From: Palaemon carinicauda
Taxonomy: Eukaryota; Arthropoda; Malacostraca; Decapoda; Palaemonidae
Reading direction: 5' to 3'
NCBI RefSeq assembly: GCF_036898095.1
Contig: NC_090739.1
Coordinates: forward strand, 62,372,642-62,436,641
Length of the DNA: 64,000 bases
Both the position numbers and the translations under genes were made by a program. Each line of letters begins with the position of its first letter. The first letter of the stretch is position 1. Below are positions 47,788-60,480 of this stretch, piece by piece. The notes under the pieces were generated by a model. It saw only the letters and a program-made list of their open reading frames with translations. It was not told the DNA's origin and did not search any database.

Positions 47788-48503
47788 ATATGGGTATCCA
47801 ACAGTTATTGACATTAAAATAATTTAAACCTCCTATAAACACACTTGAAACTCGTCTTTTTTTTTTCTCCAAAAGGGAAGACAAAACTAGCATCTCTTTA
47901 AAAGTGAAGATAGATAATTGAGCAAAAACGTCACATGATAGTGAAAACGGTTCTGAATGTTCACTTAGAAATTATTTCAAATGGTGATCAGGTTCTAGTG
48001 GCACAGAAAAAGAAATATCAATATGCACCGTTGTTGGAAATGGGAATACTTTACTACATTAAGTATATAGGATATCATTAGTGGTAAATACCATATATAC
48101 TTTTATTTCTGGCAAGACAGGAATTCACTATGATAAGTGGACAAGTGCTGGCGTTTTGGCATATTTCTCTGTGTGAGTAATGGGTGCCAATGCATACCAA
48201 TTCATACATTGATCAGCTAAAATGTCAAGCCACTGTCTAAGTCCATTGTTTACTTTTAGGAGATTAATGGCGGATTACTGGGAACGTGTTGTTCGTGATC
48301 GCTAATGGGAGATTTTCTGTTTTTTGTAAGACATAATCAATAGCTGGCTTTTTGAACCAAAGAGCTTCCATGTATTTATGCATAAATTCCTGGATGTTGT
48401 TTTATAACAGCCCTTTTTTTCTCTCCTCATTTGTAGCACGACTGCCGTTACAAGAGGAAGTCTCCCAGTGGTAGTTTAATTTCTTTTGAAATTTAGTGTA
48501 ATT
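47788..48503. other. Intron 1 segment between copies C and D
   Basis: Unique-looking intronic DNA of 716 bp with no recognised feature. It ends gtgtaatt at the left end of D. Confidence 0.6.
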
Positions 48504-48842
48504 ATGTTATTTTTATAATAAAATAAATTTTTGAATATACTTACCCGGTGATTATAATAGCTGCAACTCTGTTGCTCGACAGAAAACTCTAAGGTAAAAT
48601 TCGCCAGCGATCGCTACACAGGTTGCGGGTGTGCCCAACAGCGCCATCTGTCGTCCAGATACCCAGTACTCAATGTACAGTAAACAAAGAACTCAATTTT
48701 CTCCTCGTCCCACTGCGTCTCTATTGGGGAGGAAGGGAGGGTCCTTTAATTTATAATCACCGGGTAAGTATATTCAAAAATTTATTTTATTATAAAAATA
48801 ACATTTTTCAATATTTAACTTAGCCGGTGATTATAATAGCTG
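48504..48842. repeat. Copy D 3' terminal repeat and ICR
   Basis: 48504-48556 pairs with 48751-48803. 48804-48842 is the complement of 54962-55000. As in B, the two halves keep CCCGG against GCCGG. Confidence 0.88.
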
Positions 48843-49249
48843 ATTCACACCCAGGGGGGTGGGTAGAGACCAGCAAAATATGTTTACATTATTATGAGCT
48901 AAGAATTTTTATTTCATTTTAGAAGTTATCAAAATAACAAAAACAAAATAAATAGGTACCTGGTAAGGAAGTCGACTTGAACAATTACTCTGCCTTTTTA
49001 AGTACGTCTTCCTTACGGAGCCTCGCGATCCTCTTAGGATGCTGATCGACCCCTAGGATCTGAAGTATCAAGGGTTGCAACCCATACAACAGGACCTCAT
49101 CAAAACCCCTAATCTAGGCGCTTCTCAAGAAATGACTTTGACCACCCGCCAAATCAACCAGGATGCGAAAGGCTTCTTAGCCTTCCGGACAACCCAAAAA
49201 CAACAATAAAAACATTTCAAGAGAAAGATTAAAAAGGTTATGGAATTAG

Positions 49250-50480
49250 GGAATTGTAGTGGTTGAGCCCTCACCCACTACTGCACTCGCTGCTACGAAT
49301 GGTCCCAGTGTGTAGCAGTTCTTGTAAAGAGACTGGACATCTTTCAAGTAAAATGACGCGAACACTGACTTGCTTCTCCAATAGGTTGCGTCCATATACT
49401 TTGCAGAGATATATTTTGCTTAAAGGCCACGGAAGTTGTTACAGCTCTAACTTCGTGCGTCTTCACCTTAAGCAAAGTTCGGTCTTCCTCACTCAGATGT
49501 GAATGAGCTTCTCGTATTAACAATCTGATAAAGTCTGACCAAGCATTCTTTGACAAAGGCAAGGATGGTTTCTTAACTGAACACCATAAAGCTTCAGATT
49601 GGCCTTGTAAAGGTTTAGTACGCTTTAAATAGAACTTAAGAGCTCTAACAGGGCATAAGACTCTTTCTAGTTCATTGCCTACGATCTCCGATAAGCTGGG
49701 GATATCGAAAGATTTAGGCCAAGGCCGAGAAGGCAGCTCATTTTTGGCTAGAAAACCAAGTTGTAGCGAACAAGTGGCTTTTTCTGACGAAAATCCTATG
49801 TTCTTGCTGAAGGCATGAATCTCACCGACTCTTTTAGCCGAGGCTAAGCATACCAGGAAAAGAGTCTTAAGAGTGAGATCTTTCAGGGAGGCTGATTGTA
49901 CAGCTCCAACCTGTCTGATATGAAGAATCTTAGTACCACGTCTAAATTCCATCCAGGGGTAGCCAAACGACGCTCCTTGGTGGTCTCAAAAGACTTAAGG
50001 AGGTCTTGCAGATCTTTATGTTTGGAAAGATCTAAGCCTCTATGCCTGAAGACCGATGCCAACATGCTTCTGTAGCCCTTGATAGTGGGAGCTGAAAGGG
50101 ATCGTCCTTTTCTCAGGTATAAGAGAAAAACAGCTATTTGAGCTACAGAGGTACTGGTCGAGGATACAGAAACTGACTTGCACCAGTCTCGGAAGACTTC
50201 CCACTTCGATTGGTAGACTCTAATGGAAGAAGCTCTCCTTGCTCTAGCAATCGCACTGGCTGCTTCCTTCGAAAAGCCTCTAGCTCTCGAGAGTCTTTCG
50301 ATAGTCTGAAGGCAGTCAGACGAAGAGCGTGGAGGCTTTGGAGTACCTTCTTTACGTGTGGCTGACGTAGAAGGTCTACCCTTAGAGGAAGACTACTGGG
50401 AACGTCTTCTAACCATCGAAGTATCTCGGTGAACCATTCTCTCGCGGGCCAGAGGGAAGCAACTAACGTCAACCTTGTCC
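49250..50480 (-). pseudogene. Copy D tyrosine recombinase, near-intact with indels
   Basis: 49344-49952 (202 codons) keeps the K-R-V-G-E-I-H box and T-H-E-V-R. Single-base losses relative to B near 49393 (gtccatatact) and 49901 (gtacagctcc), and a third near 50128 in the SAM-like region, split the frame. The Tyr-bearing end is out of frame. Confidence 0.85.
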
Positions 50481-51378
50481 CTTCGTGAGAGGCGAACTTC
50501 TGTAGTACCTTGTTGACAATCTTGAACGGTGGGAATGCGTAGAGATCCAGATGTGACCAATCTAGGAGGAAAGCATCTATATGTATTGCTGCTGGGTCCG
50601 GGACTGGAGAGCAATAGATTGGAAGCCTCTTGGTCAGCGAGGTTGCAAAGAGATCTATGGATGGTTTTACCCCAAGTGGCCCAAAGTCTCTTGCACACAT
50701 CCTTGTGGAGGGTCCATTCGGTTGGAATTACTTGCCCTTTCCGACTGAGACAATCTGCTATGACGTTCAAGTCGCCTTGGATGAACCTCGTTACTAGGGA
50801 GATGTCTTGACCTTTTGACCAGATGAGCAGGTCCCTTGTGATCTCGTACAACGTCAGTGAGTGGGTACCTCCTTGTTTGGAGATGTACGCCAAGGCCGTG
50901 GTGATGTCCGAGTTAACTTCCACCACTTTGCCTCGAAGGAGAGACTTGAAGCTTTTCAAGGCCAGATGTACTGCCAACAGCTCCTTGCAGTTGATATGCA
51001 TGCTCCTCTGACTCGAGTTCCACAGTCCTGAGCATTCCCGACCGTCTAGTGTCGCGCCCCAGCCCACGTCCGATGCGTCCGAGAAGAGAACGTGGTTGGG
51101 AGTCTGAACAGCCAGGGGAAGACCCTCTCTTAGGTTGATATTGTCCTTCCACCAAGTCAGACAAGACTTTATCTTTTCGGAAACCGGGATCGAGACCGCT
51201 TCTAGCGTCTTGTCCTTTTTCCAGTGAAAAGCTAGATGGTATTGAAGAGGACGGAGGTGTAGTCTTCCTAGTGACACAAATTGTTCCACGGATGACAGCG
51301 TCCCTACCAGACTCATCCACAGCCTGACTGAGCAGCGTTCCTTCTTCAGCATCTTCTGGATGGATAGCAGGGCTTGAT
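50143..51378 (-). pseudogene. Copy D RT thumb/RNase H, one frameshift
   Basis: 50393-51352 carries the thumb and RNase H (F-S-D-A-S-D, N-C-K-E-L-L, N-S-D-I-T-T with Asn to Ile after the Asp). One extra T near 50664 shifts the tail, which continues at 50143-50700. Otherwise almost the same as copy B. Confidence 0.85.
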
Positions 51379-53622
51379 CTATTCTGGGGGCTGATCGTCT
51401 TGTTGTTCAGCAACGTCCTCATCAGAGGGTTCCTCATCCGAAAACTGATGAGGAAACGGCAACGGAGTGGGCAACGTCTGGCTCGCTGAGTCCGGTCGCA
51501 CTGGTGGATGCGTGACGGAGCCGGACGCAATATCATGGAACTGCTGCACAGTCTGTGAACTGTCAACAACCATGGGTGTGCGAGGAAGCACAGCGTCAAC
51601 CCGAGACTGTCTAGACCGTCTGGGTTGTGCAGTCAACACCCTACCGGGTTGCTGAGGTTGACGCACTGCGTCAAAACAAGTCACCTCTGCTGGTTGTTGA
51701 ACATCCTGAACGTCAACAACCACCTCCGAGCGTCGCTTAACGTCAACGTGAGGCTGGCAACCCACACTGGGTCGCATTGGTGGAGGAACCACCTCAACTG
51801 GCAGACGCGAGTAGGTTACCTCAGCGTCAACAGGGCGCACAACCGACCGGTTGGAAGGTTGTTGGCCAGAAGGTTCGGTAGCAACCTTCTCCGCATTAAA
51901 GTCCTCTATCAAGGACGCAAGCTTGGATTGCATGTCTTGCAGCAAAGCCCATTTAGGGTCTACGGGAGCAGGTGTGGCAACAGACAGGGTTAGCGACTGA
52001 GGCGGTACCGTTTACCATCCCTGAAAACCTTGTTATGCGTGACATAATTGTACAGCAAAACTTCAAAGGCTCGAAAACAGCTGTGAAGTTGACCTGTAAA
52101 CAACTTGGAGCGTCTCCTGGCCAGGCGCCAGGGAGAGTCTACGAGAATTGAGAAGTCTATCTGGGCAGAGGCATGAACTCCCAAGCCGAGAACTTCTCTC
52201 GTGTCATATCAGACTCTCGCTCTATAAACCAGTTTAAAAGAAGGGAAAGCAAAGGCTGTATCCCCCAAACTCCTCCTGGTGATAAACCAGTCGCCTAGCC
52301 AACGTAAAGCTCTCCAGGAGAGCGAGAGAGCACTAGCTTAAAAACAACGGCTTCGAAGTAGCTAGGCCTAGTGTAAGCTCTGACGTTTAGGCGAACGAGG
52401 AGCAGCAGTTACAAAAAGATCCGGACAAAGATCCTTAAAAAAATCATCATGATTTAATTAAAGTCCATAGGAGGCTAAGCAGCTTTAGGCTCCTCTCCAT
52501 CTGACAGAGTCCTCAAGGGAATATCAGTAGGAGGGGGAACAGCAACTTCCTCATCTACCGGAACCTTGTCCGATAAAAGCTGAGTCTCAAGCAAGGGAGA
52601 GACCTACCGTGGTGGCAATGCTTTACAAGCAGAGTCCACACTCACTGGTGCATTAGTAGCGGACCAGAACGCAACGTCATGTAACTGCTTGACAGTCTGT
52701 GAACTGTCAACAACTGAACTGTCAACCACAACAGGTGCGTGAGGACGCACAGCGTCCACTCGAGACTGCTTTGACTGCCTAGACTGAGCAGTCAAAACAA
52801 CTCTAGAATGCGGAGGTTGACGCACAGCGTCAAAACAAGTCAACTCCGATTGTTAGTGAACGTCTAGAACGTCAACAGGAGCCTCAGCAAGTGGCCTAAC
52901 GTCCAAATGCGGCTGAAAAACCACACGAGACCGCATCGAGTGTGGTTCTAAACAACCTGACTGACGTGACTAAGCTACGCCAACGTCAACAGTAAGCACA
53001 AAGGAACGTTAGGTTGGCTGAAAGCCAGGATATCGATGAGATAAACGGCTAGACTCAACGGACTAATCGGCAGAATAGTCTTCCATAAGGGAGGCAAGCA
53101 TATACTGCATGTCTTGCCATACAACCCATTAAGGATCAACGGAAATGGTTGTGGTAAGAGACGAGGGTAACGTCTGTGACCGCAACACTTTGCCTACAAA
53201 AAAAGACTCTCGGAGTCTGTGTTACGCTTTTGTTAGGCGGCGAGCAGTTATCCGATGACTGCATAGGGTCAGAGCTGTCCTAATGGTTGTAACCAGGACG
53301 CTGGACCTGTCCTGAAAGGACTGACTTTCGCTTAAGGGCTTCGAAACCTTGTGACAGGTTTCTTATGCGAAAAGCCTTCGGATGACGAGGAGAAACAACG
53401 TCTCTCTCGTCTTATGGTAGGGGAGATCTTGGTAAGATACACCCGATACCATAGAGGGAAAAACGTCTGTTCGTTGGTCAAGGCCTCTCGAACCCATAAG
53501 TCGTTTGACATTGCTTCTCCCCTGGGCTTGGGAGCATGTAAGAGGTCCCGGACTAGGTGAACGACAGGCACGAACAGACGAACCCTCGGACGCAACACTG
53601 TAACACTTTGCGCATATCACTT
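51379..53622 (-). pseudogene. Copy D gag-like region
   Basis: The open 188-codon stretch 51379-51945 matches copy B's C-terminal gag-like part. 52604-52843 and 53332-53620 match B's upstream fragments. Start unresolved. Confidence 0.6.
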
Positions 53623-55000
53623 TATCACTTCGATTTTCTGTTTTGCACTTATTTCACTGAAATTTTTACTGATTTCTACCTGAAACACGCAATTCTACCC
53701 TTCAATAAAAGGTAGTAATTGCGAAATCAGTCGTATAATGCAAGCTCATTAATACCAGCAAAAAACAGAAAACATATTTAAAGATAAAAAAAATCAGTGG
53801 CTGGGAAAGAGACTAAACACTAGTTCATATAACTACGTTTTCAATCTCTCACCGCACATAGCCTGGGGACGAGAATAAAAAACCTAAAACGTTTTATCCT
53901 TCCTCCCCGTACAGCGACTAGGGACGAGAGTAACACGAGAACAACGTTACCCGCTTGAACGGAACGTTTTCTCTCCTCTCTCTCCCTCCGTCTCTATCTC
54001 TCTCTCTCTCTTTCTCTCTTGATTTCGCACCTAAGAGAAGAGCCCAATTATATTTCGTCAAAAAAACATGTTATTTGACTAAAGGAAAAAACTGAAAGGT
54101 TTTTCAAATAAAAAGTTCCTTTAAAATAGAATTTAAAACATTTAAGCTAAGAAAGAATGAACAAAACGTCAGAATCGATTTACTCTTACTGCAAAGTGAA
54201 ACCGTGATACACTCTCTCTCTATCGTAACGATAGAGCGCATGTTGAACGTCCTGAACGTCAACAACTGCGTAGCATAAATAAACTAAACGTTAGTTCATC
54301 TTTGAAAACAGTACGAAGACTATCAAAGAAATTCTTTCATAAAATATTACATTAAAAAAGTTTTAAATCCTTAGCTCTTTAAAAGCTAATTACGATATAA
54401 AGGGTTCAACGTTGATTAACTTCGGTTTCCAAGTTAGGACCGCCTACTCTCAGGAAAGGTCTAAATAAACAAAACATTAAATTTATTTTTATATGTTTAT
54501 AATAAATGGAAAGTTAATCGAAGAGGCCTAATAAAGGCGGAGAGATATAAAATATATAGAGGAAAATCTATAACGTGATATAATTACTAAAAGCCTAAAC
54601 ACACTTCCGCTAAGGGAAGGGTCGGCCATTTAAAAGTGAAAGAAAGTCCATACTCTCTTTGTCACCATAATTAAATCTATCCAAAATGAGTTCAAGATTT
54701 AAGATGAAGATAAAACACCTGCATAGCGAAAGCTCAAAACTAGAATAGTGTACTTCACCAATTAGTTGTGAAAACAAATCCAGTTTAGCAACAGCGAATA
54801 AGCACGTCTTGTCGGGAGCACGACAGAGAGAAAATTGAGTTCTTTGTTTACATTGAGTACTGGGTATCTGGACGACAGATGGCGCTGTTGGGCACACCCG
54901 CAACCTGTGTAGCGATCGCTGGCGAATTTTACCTTAGAGTTTTCTGTCGAGCAACAGAGTTGCAGCTATTATAATCACCGGCTAAGTTAAATATTGAAAA
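53623..55000 (-). repeat. Copy D 5' leader and 5' terminal repeat
   Basis: CT-rich tract at 53970-54020, the CTCTATCGTAACGATAGAG palindrome near 54218-54236, and terminal inverted repeat at about 54830-55000 with AGCGATCGCT. Confidence 0.7.
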
Positions 55001-55330
55001 ATGTTATTTTTATTAGTAAAATAAATTTTTGAATATACTTACCCGATAATCATGTAGCTGTCAACTCCGTTGCCCGACAGAATTCTATGGAGGGATACGC
55101 CAGCTATCACAATACTAGAAGGGGGTGTATTTACCAGCGCCACCTGTGGCCAGGTACTCAAGTACTTCTTGTTGACACCTCCTCAATTATTCCTCGGTCC
55201 ACTGGTTCTCTATGGGGAGGAAGGGAGGGTCGATTAAATCATGATTATCGGGTAAGTATATTCAAAAATTTATTTTACTAATAAAAATAACATTTTTCAA
55301 TATTAAACTTACCCGATAATCATGTAGCTG
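55001..55330. repeat. Copy E 3' terminal repeat and ICR
   Basis: 55001-55053 pairs with 55241-55292. 55293-55330 is the complement of the 5' terminus (61712-61749). Confidence 0.87.
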
Positions 55331-55714
55331 ATTCACACCCAGGGGGGTGGGTGAAAAACCAGTGTACAAGACTAAAGGATAGCTAAGTATCCCGTATTTC
55401 ATATAATCAGTTATCCACAATAACAATGAAATAATAAGTACCTGGTAAGGAAGTCGACTTGAACCGTTACTCTGCCTTTAATAAGATCGTCTTCCTTACT
55501 GAGCGCAGCGTTCCTCTTGGGAGGCTGAATCAACTCAAAGGTGCTAAAGTATACAGGGCTGCAACCCATACTAAAGGACCTCATCACAACCTTTAACCTC
55601 GGCGCTTCTCAAGAAAGAATTGACCACCCGCCAAATCAACAAGGATGTGGAAGGCTTCTTAGCCGACCGTACAACCCATAAAAAGTATTCAAGAGAAAGG
55701 TTAAAAGGTTATGG

Positions 55715-56935
55715 GATTATGGGAATGTAGTGGCTGAGCCCTCGCCTACTACTGCATTCGTTGCTACGAATGGTCCCAGGGTGTAGCAGTACTCGTAAAG
55801 AGACTGGACATCTTTGAGATAGAATGATGCGAACACTGACTTGCTTCTCCAATAGGTTGCATCCATAACACTCTGCAGAGAATGGTTCTGTTTGAAGGCC
55901 ACTGAAGTAGCCACAGCTCCCACTTCATGTGTCCTTACCTTCAGCAAAGCAAGGTCTTCTTCCTTCAGACGAGAATGTGTTTCTCTAATCAGAAGCCTGA
56001 ATAGTAAGAAACTGAGTTCTTAGAACTTGGAAAAGAAGGTTTCTTGATAGCACACTATAAGGCTTCTGATTGTCCTTGTAAAGGTTAAGACCTTTGTAGA
56101 TAGTACCTAAGAGCTCTAACTGGGCAAAGTACTCTTTTCAGATCATTCCCCACCAAGTTGGACAGGCTTGGGATCTCGAACGACTTAGGCCAAGGACGTG
56201 AAGGAAGCTCGTTTAGCAAAAACCGAGCTGCAAGGAACATGTAGCCGTTTCAGATGTGAAAACAATGATCCTGCTGAAGGCGTGGATCTCACTTACTCTT
56301 TTAGCTGTTGTCAAGCACACGAGGAAAAGAGTTTTTAATGTGAGGTCCTAAAAAGAGGCTGATTGGAGAGGTTCAAATCTTGATGACATAAGGAACCTTA
56401 GGACCACGTCTAGATTCCAGCCTGGAGTGGACAACCGACGTTCCTTTGAGGTCTCAAAAGACCTAGGGAGGTCCTGTAGATCTTTGTTGGTGGAAAGATC
56501 CAAGCCTCTGTGGCGGAAAACCGCTGCCAACATACTTCTGTAACCCTTGATCGTAGGAGCTGAAAGGGATCTTACTTTCCTTAGATATAACAGGAAGTCA
56601 GCAATCTGGGTTACAGTGGTACTGGTTGAGGAAACTGCATTGGTCTTGTACCAGCTACGGAAGACTTCCCCTTGAGACTGATAGATTCTGAGAGTGGATG
56701 TTCTCCTTGCTTTGGCAATCGCTCTGGCTGCCTCCTTCGAAAAGCCCCTAGCTCTTGAGAGTCTTTCGAAAGTCTGAAGGCAGTCAGACGAAGAGCGTGG
56801 AGGATTGGGTGTACCTTCTTTACGTGAGGTAGACTTAGAAGGTTCACTCCTAGAGGAAGAGTCCTGGGAAAGTCGACCAGCCATTGCAGTACCTCTAAGA
56901 ACCATTCTCTCGCGGACCAGAGCGGAGCCAACCAA
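55715..56935 (-). pseudogene. Copy E tyrosine recombinase, broken
   Basis: 56348-56935 holds the N-terminal and core-binding part. 55717-55947 holds T-H-E-V-G-A (the box Arg changed to Gly) and F-A-S-F-Y-L with the Tyr. The middle is out of frame. Loss of the box Arg would inactivate it even without the frameshifts. Confidence 0.8.
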
Positions 56936-58050
56936 CGTCAGCCGTGTCCCTTAGTGAGAGGAGAACTTCTGAAGTACTCTGTTGACAATCTTGAACGGCG
57001 GGAATGCATACAGGTCGAGATGGAACCAATCCAGCAGAAAAGCATCCACGTGAACTGCTGCTGGGTCTGGAATCGGAGAACAATACAACAGGAGTCTCTA
57101 GGTTATCGAGGTAGTGAACAGATCTATGGTTGGCTGACCCCACAGGGCCCAAAGTCTGTTGCAAACATTCTTGAGAAGGGTCCACTCTGTGGGGATGACC
57201 TGACCCTTCCGTCTGAGGTGATCTGCCATGACATTCATACCGCCCTGAATGAACCTCGTTACCAGTTAGCTTTCGATCTTTAGACCAGATGAGTAGGTCC
57301 CTTGCGATCTAGAACAACTTCCACGAAAGAGTCCCTCCCTGCTTGAAGATGTAAGCCAGGGCTGTGGTGTTGTCAGAGTCCACCTCCACCACTTTGTTAA
57401 GCTGGAGGGACTTGAAGTTTATCAAGGCCAGAATAACCGCCAACAACTTCTTGCAAATGATGTGAAGTGTCCTTTGCTCCTGATTCCATGTTCCCGAGCA
57501 TTCTTGTCCGTCCAAAGTCGCACCCCAGCCCGTGTCTGATGCGTCCGAGAGGAGACGGCGGTCGTGTTTCTGAACAGCCAAAGGTAGCCTTCCTTGAGAA
57601 GAAAGCTGTTCTTACACCACGCGAGAGAAGACCTCCTCTCTTCGGAAACAGGAACTGAGACCGTCTCTAGCGTCATGTCCTTTATCCAGTGAGCAGCTAG
57701 ATGATACTGAAGGGAGGGGAGGTGGAGTCTCCCTAACACGATGAACAGGGCCAGCGATGAAAGTGTCCCTGTTAGACTCATCCACTACCTGACTGAGCAT
57801 CGGTTCCTTCTCAGCATGCTCTGGATGCATTCTAGGGCTTGGAAGATCCTTGGGGCCGACGGAAAAGTCCGAAAAGCTCGACTCTGAAGATCCATACCCA
57901 AGGAGACAATGGTCTGGGATGGAACGAGCTGAGACTCCTCAAAATTGACCAGGAGGCTCAGTTCCTTGGTCAGATCCATAGTCCATTTGAAAATCTCCAG
58001 ACAGCGACGACTTGTGGGAGCTCTTAAAAGCCAGTCGTCTGACGGAGCCG
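56900..58050 (-). pseudogene. Copy E partial RT and RNase H, broken
   Basis: Near 58030 the text starts abruptly with D-D-W-L-L-R-A-P-T-S, the second half of a YLDDWL catalytic box, then L-V-N-F-E-E-S-Q-L-V-P and the thumb (G-R-L-H-L-P-S-L). RNase H has S-D-A-S-D-T-G-W-G and D-S-D-N-T-T-A-L-A-Y (57309-57581). The first half of RT is replaced by the gag-like end S-G-S-V. Confidence 0.82.
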
Positions 58051-58645
58051 GACACAAGATCATGATACTGCTGCACAGTCTGTGAACTGTCAATCATGGG
58101 CAAGCGAGGAAGTACAGTGACAACCCGAATCTGTCTAGACTGTCTGGGTCGTACAGACAACTCCTTAACGGGTTGCTGAGGTTGCTGCACTGCGTCACAA
58201 CAAGTCACTTCTGTTGGTTGTTGAACGTCTTCCCCGTGACACATTGACTCCGTAAACAAAAAATCCTCTAACAAGGACTAAGCTTGGACTGCATGTCATG
58301 CAACACAGCTCAAGGTCTAAGGGAGCAGGTGTGGTAACAGACGGGATTAGCGACTGAAGTGGAACCATAACCTTCCCTGGAAGCATGTTATGCTTAAATA
58401 AAAGTCCATAAGAGGTTATGCAGCTAAAGGCTCCCTCCAAATGACAGAGTCCTCAAGGGAATATCAGAAGGAGGGAGAAAAGAACTTTCTCATCTACAGG
58501 GACCTTATCCTAGAAAAGCTAAGTTCTCTGAGTGAGGGTTCACTGGTGCAAAAGCAGCAGACTAGAAGGCAACGTTATGAAACTGCTTGACAGTCTAGTG
58601 AGTTGGCAACAACCCAAGATGTGTGACTGAGAAGCATGCGGTAAG

Positions 58646-58850
58646 GTATGCAGAGCATGATGTATGCAGAGTATGCTGTATGCAGAGCATGCTGTATGTA
58701 GAGCATGTTGTATGCAGAGCATGCTGAATGCAGAGCATGCTGTATGCAGAGCATGTATGTAGAGCATGCTGAATGCAGAGCATGCTGTATGCTGAGCATG
58801 TAGTAAGCAGAGCCTGCTGTAAGCAGAGCCTGCTGTAAGGAAAGCAGAGC
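58646..58850. repeat. 16-bp minisatellite in copy E
   Basis: About 13 units of GTATGCAGAGCATGCT with drift. It sits at the place where copies C and C' have three 21-bp units containing GCGGAGCATGCCGCAT. Confidence 0.9.
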
Positions 58851-59552
58851 GTGTGCATGGCGTTTAACATTTCTCAGAAATTCCATGACCAGTGCTAGAG
58901 TGCTTTATGCATGCTTGCATGGGGTTGAAAAAATCAACATAATGTTTACCTTACATTCATAACTCATGATTCATATTTTTGCCATGGTTTGAAAATGGAG
59001 GTAAGGTATGCTGAACAGCAGAGTCAGAACGAGCTGGAACAACAATAGTTGTGGTTTCCTCTTCAAGACTCTGTTGAGGGAACACCTGAGGCTCAGTCAG
59101 CAAAGGCTGAATAAAAGACAAGCAGAAGGAAGGCGCATGGGTGGAGGAGGCTGACTCCTAGCATGAGTGGTTGAACCCAAGGGTTGCGCTTGCTGAGCGG
59201 TTGGCGGAAGTGGAGTAGCAAGTTCCAGTTCCTGTGGTGTGAGCGGAGCGCGATGAGGAAGAGGCTGCGCAGAACAAGGTAAATGTCTCGCAAGCTGAGG
59301 CTCCTGAGGCGCAAGGCTAAGGTGTTGTGGTGCTTGCCTTGTGGAGGGTTGAGCTCGCTGCAGCGAGAGCTGAGGAGACTGACTCATGGACGGGAGAGGT
59401 TGTTGTACCTCAACCGAGTGTTGCATCAGTGGTGGAGCAGCAAGTGGAGGCGGAGGAAGAGAGGTATAATCCTCCTGATCCCATTGTAAAGGTTGCCTTA
59501 AGGAAGGCGGAGGCTGAACACCACTGGGAACAGCAAACTCAGCACGTGGCTC

Positions 59553-60005
59553 AACATCGTACGCCTGGCAGGTGGTACTGCGATCAGGCGGAGCGAGCGT
59601 AGGCGGAGGGAGTGTAGGCGGAGGCGGAGGAGCAACACTCTCAGCCCGACACTCACGCATCAAGTCCGAAAGCTGTGCTTGCATGGACTGTAGTAGAGTC
59701 CACAACATCGTACGCCTGGCAGGTGGTACTGCGATCAGGCGGAGCGAGTGTAGGCGGAGGGAGTGTAGGCGGAGGCGGAGGAGCAACACTCTCAGCCCGA
59801 CACTCACGCATCAAGTCCGAAAGCTGTGCTTGCATGGACAGTAGTAGAGTCCACAACATCGTACGCCTGGCAGGTGGTACTGCGATCAGGCGGAGCGAGC
59901 ATAGGCGGAGGGAGTGTAGGCGGAGGCGGAGGCGCAACACTCTCAGCCCGACACTCACGCATCAAGTCCGAAAGCAGTGCTTGCATGGACTGTAGTAGAG
60001 TCCAC
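59553..60005. repeat. 151-bp tandem repeat, three units, in copy E
   Basis: CATCGTACGCCTGGCAGG starts at 59555, 59706 and 59857, exactly 151 bp apart, with only a few differences between units. Each unit contains a short subrepeat (GTAGGCGGAG). Confidence 0.93.
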
Positions 60006-60480
60006 TTGGGGTCGGCAGAAACTACAGTAGGCTGAGGTAAAGCCTTAACAGTCGAGCTCTGTTGTGGCAGAACCTTACTCCTCTTAGGCGGAGTGCATTC
60101 AACTGATGACTGAGGAGAGTCAGAGCTAACCCAATGACTGTGAACTCTAACTTCGAACGTCTGGCATAGGTCTGGACTTTACGTTTAAAAGGTCATGAGA
60201 CCCGAGACCAGCGTTTTCTCCCCTAAATTTCTTCTGCAGACGAGTAAAATAAGGGCTCAATCGTCTGCGGGTGGGAGTGACGGTCTCGGTAAGACACGCC
60301 CACAACCACCGAGGATACTTCTGTGCGCCGATCAAGGCCTGCTGAACCCTTCTGCCCTTCGACATTGCTTCTCCCCTGGGCTTGGGAGCTTGCAAGAGGT
60401 CCCGGACTGGGAGGACGACTGGCGCGCACAAAAGTACCCTCAAGCACAACACTGACATACTTTGCGCTAATCACTTATCA

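Larger units (their letters stand above)
48504..55000 (-). mobile_element. DIRS1-like retrotransposon, copy D
   Basis: The element is 6.50 kb with the coding strand minus. Its body is closest to copy B, including the extra ~420-bp segment (about 52030-52445). The terminal core is TATAATCACCGG, unlike B. The left end is ATGTTATTTTTATAAT and the right end AATATTGAAAA, which touches the first base of copy E. Frames are nearly open, with single-base indels. RT palm absent at the same junction as B. Confidence 0.92.
58040..60480 (-). pseudogene. Copy E gag-like region
   Basis: Pro-rich frames (59097-59807) with the L-L-Q-S-M-Q-A-Q-L-S segment repeated, and the N-terminal block Q-A-Q-G-R-S-N-V-E near 60390. 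It is disrupted by the two tandem arrays below, neither of which has a unit divisible by three. Confidence 0.55.

Noticed and set aside
58646..58850. CRISPR-like array
   Set aside because: The 16-bp units are contiguous without spacers and the DNA is eukaryotic; this is a minisatellite.
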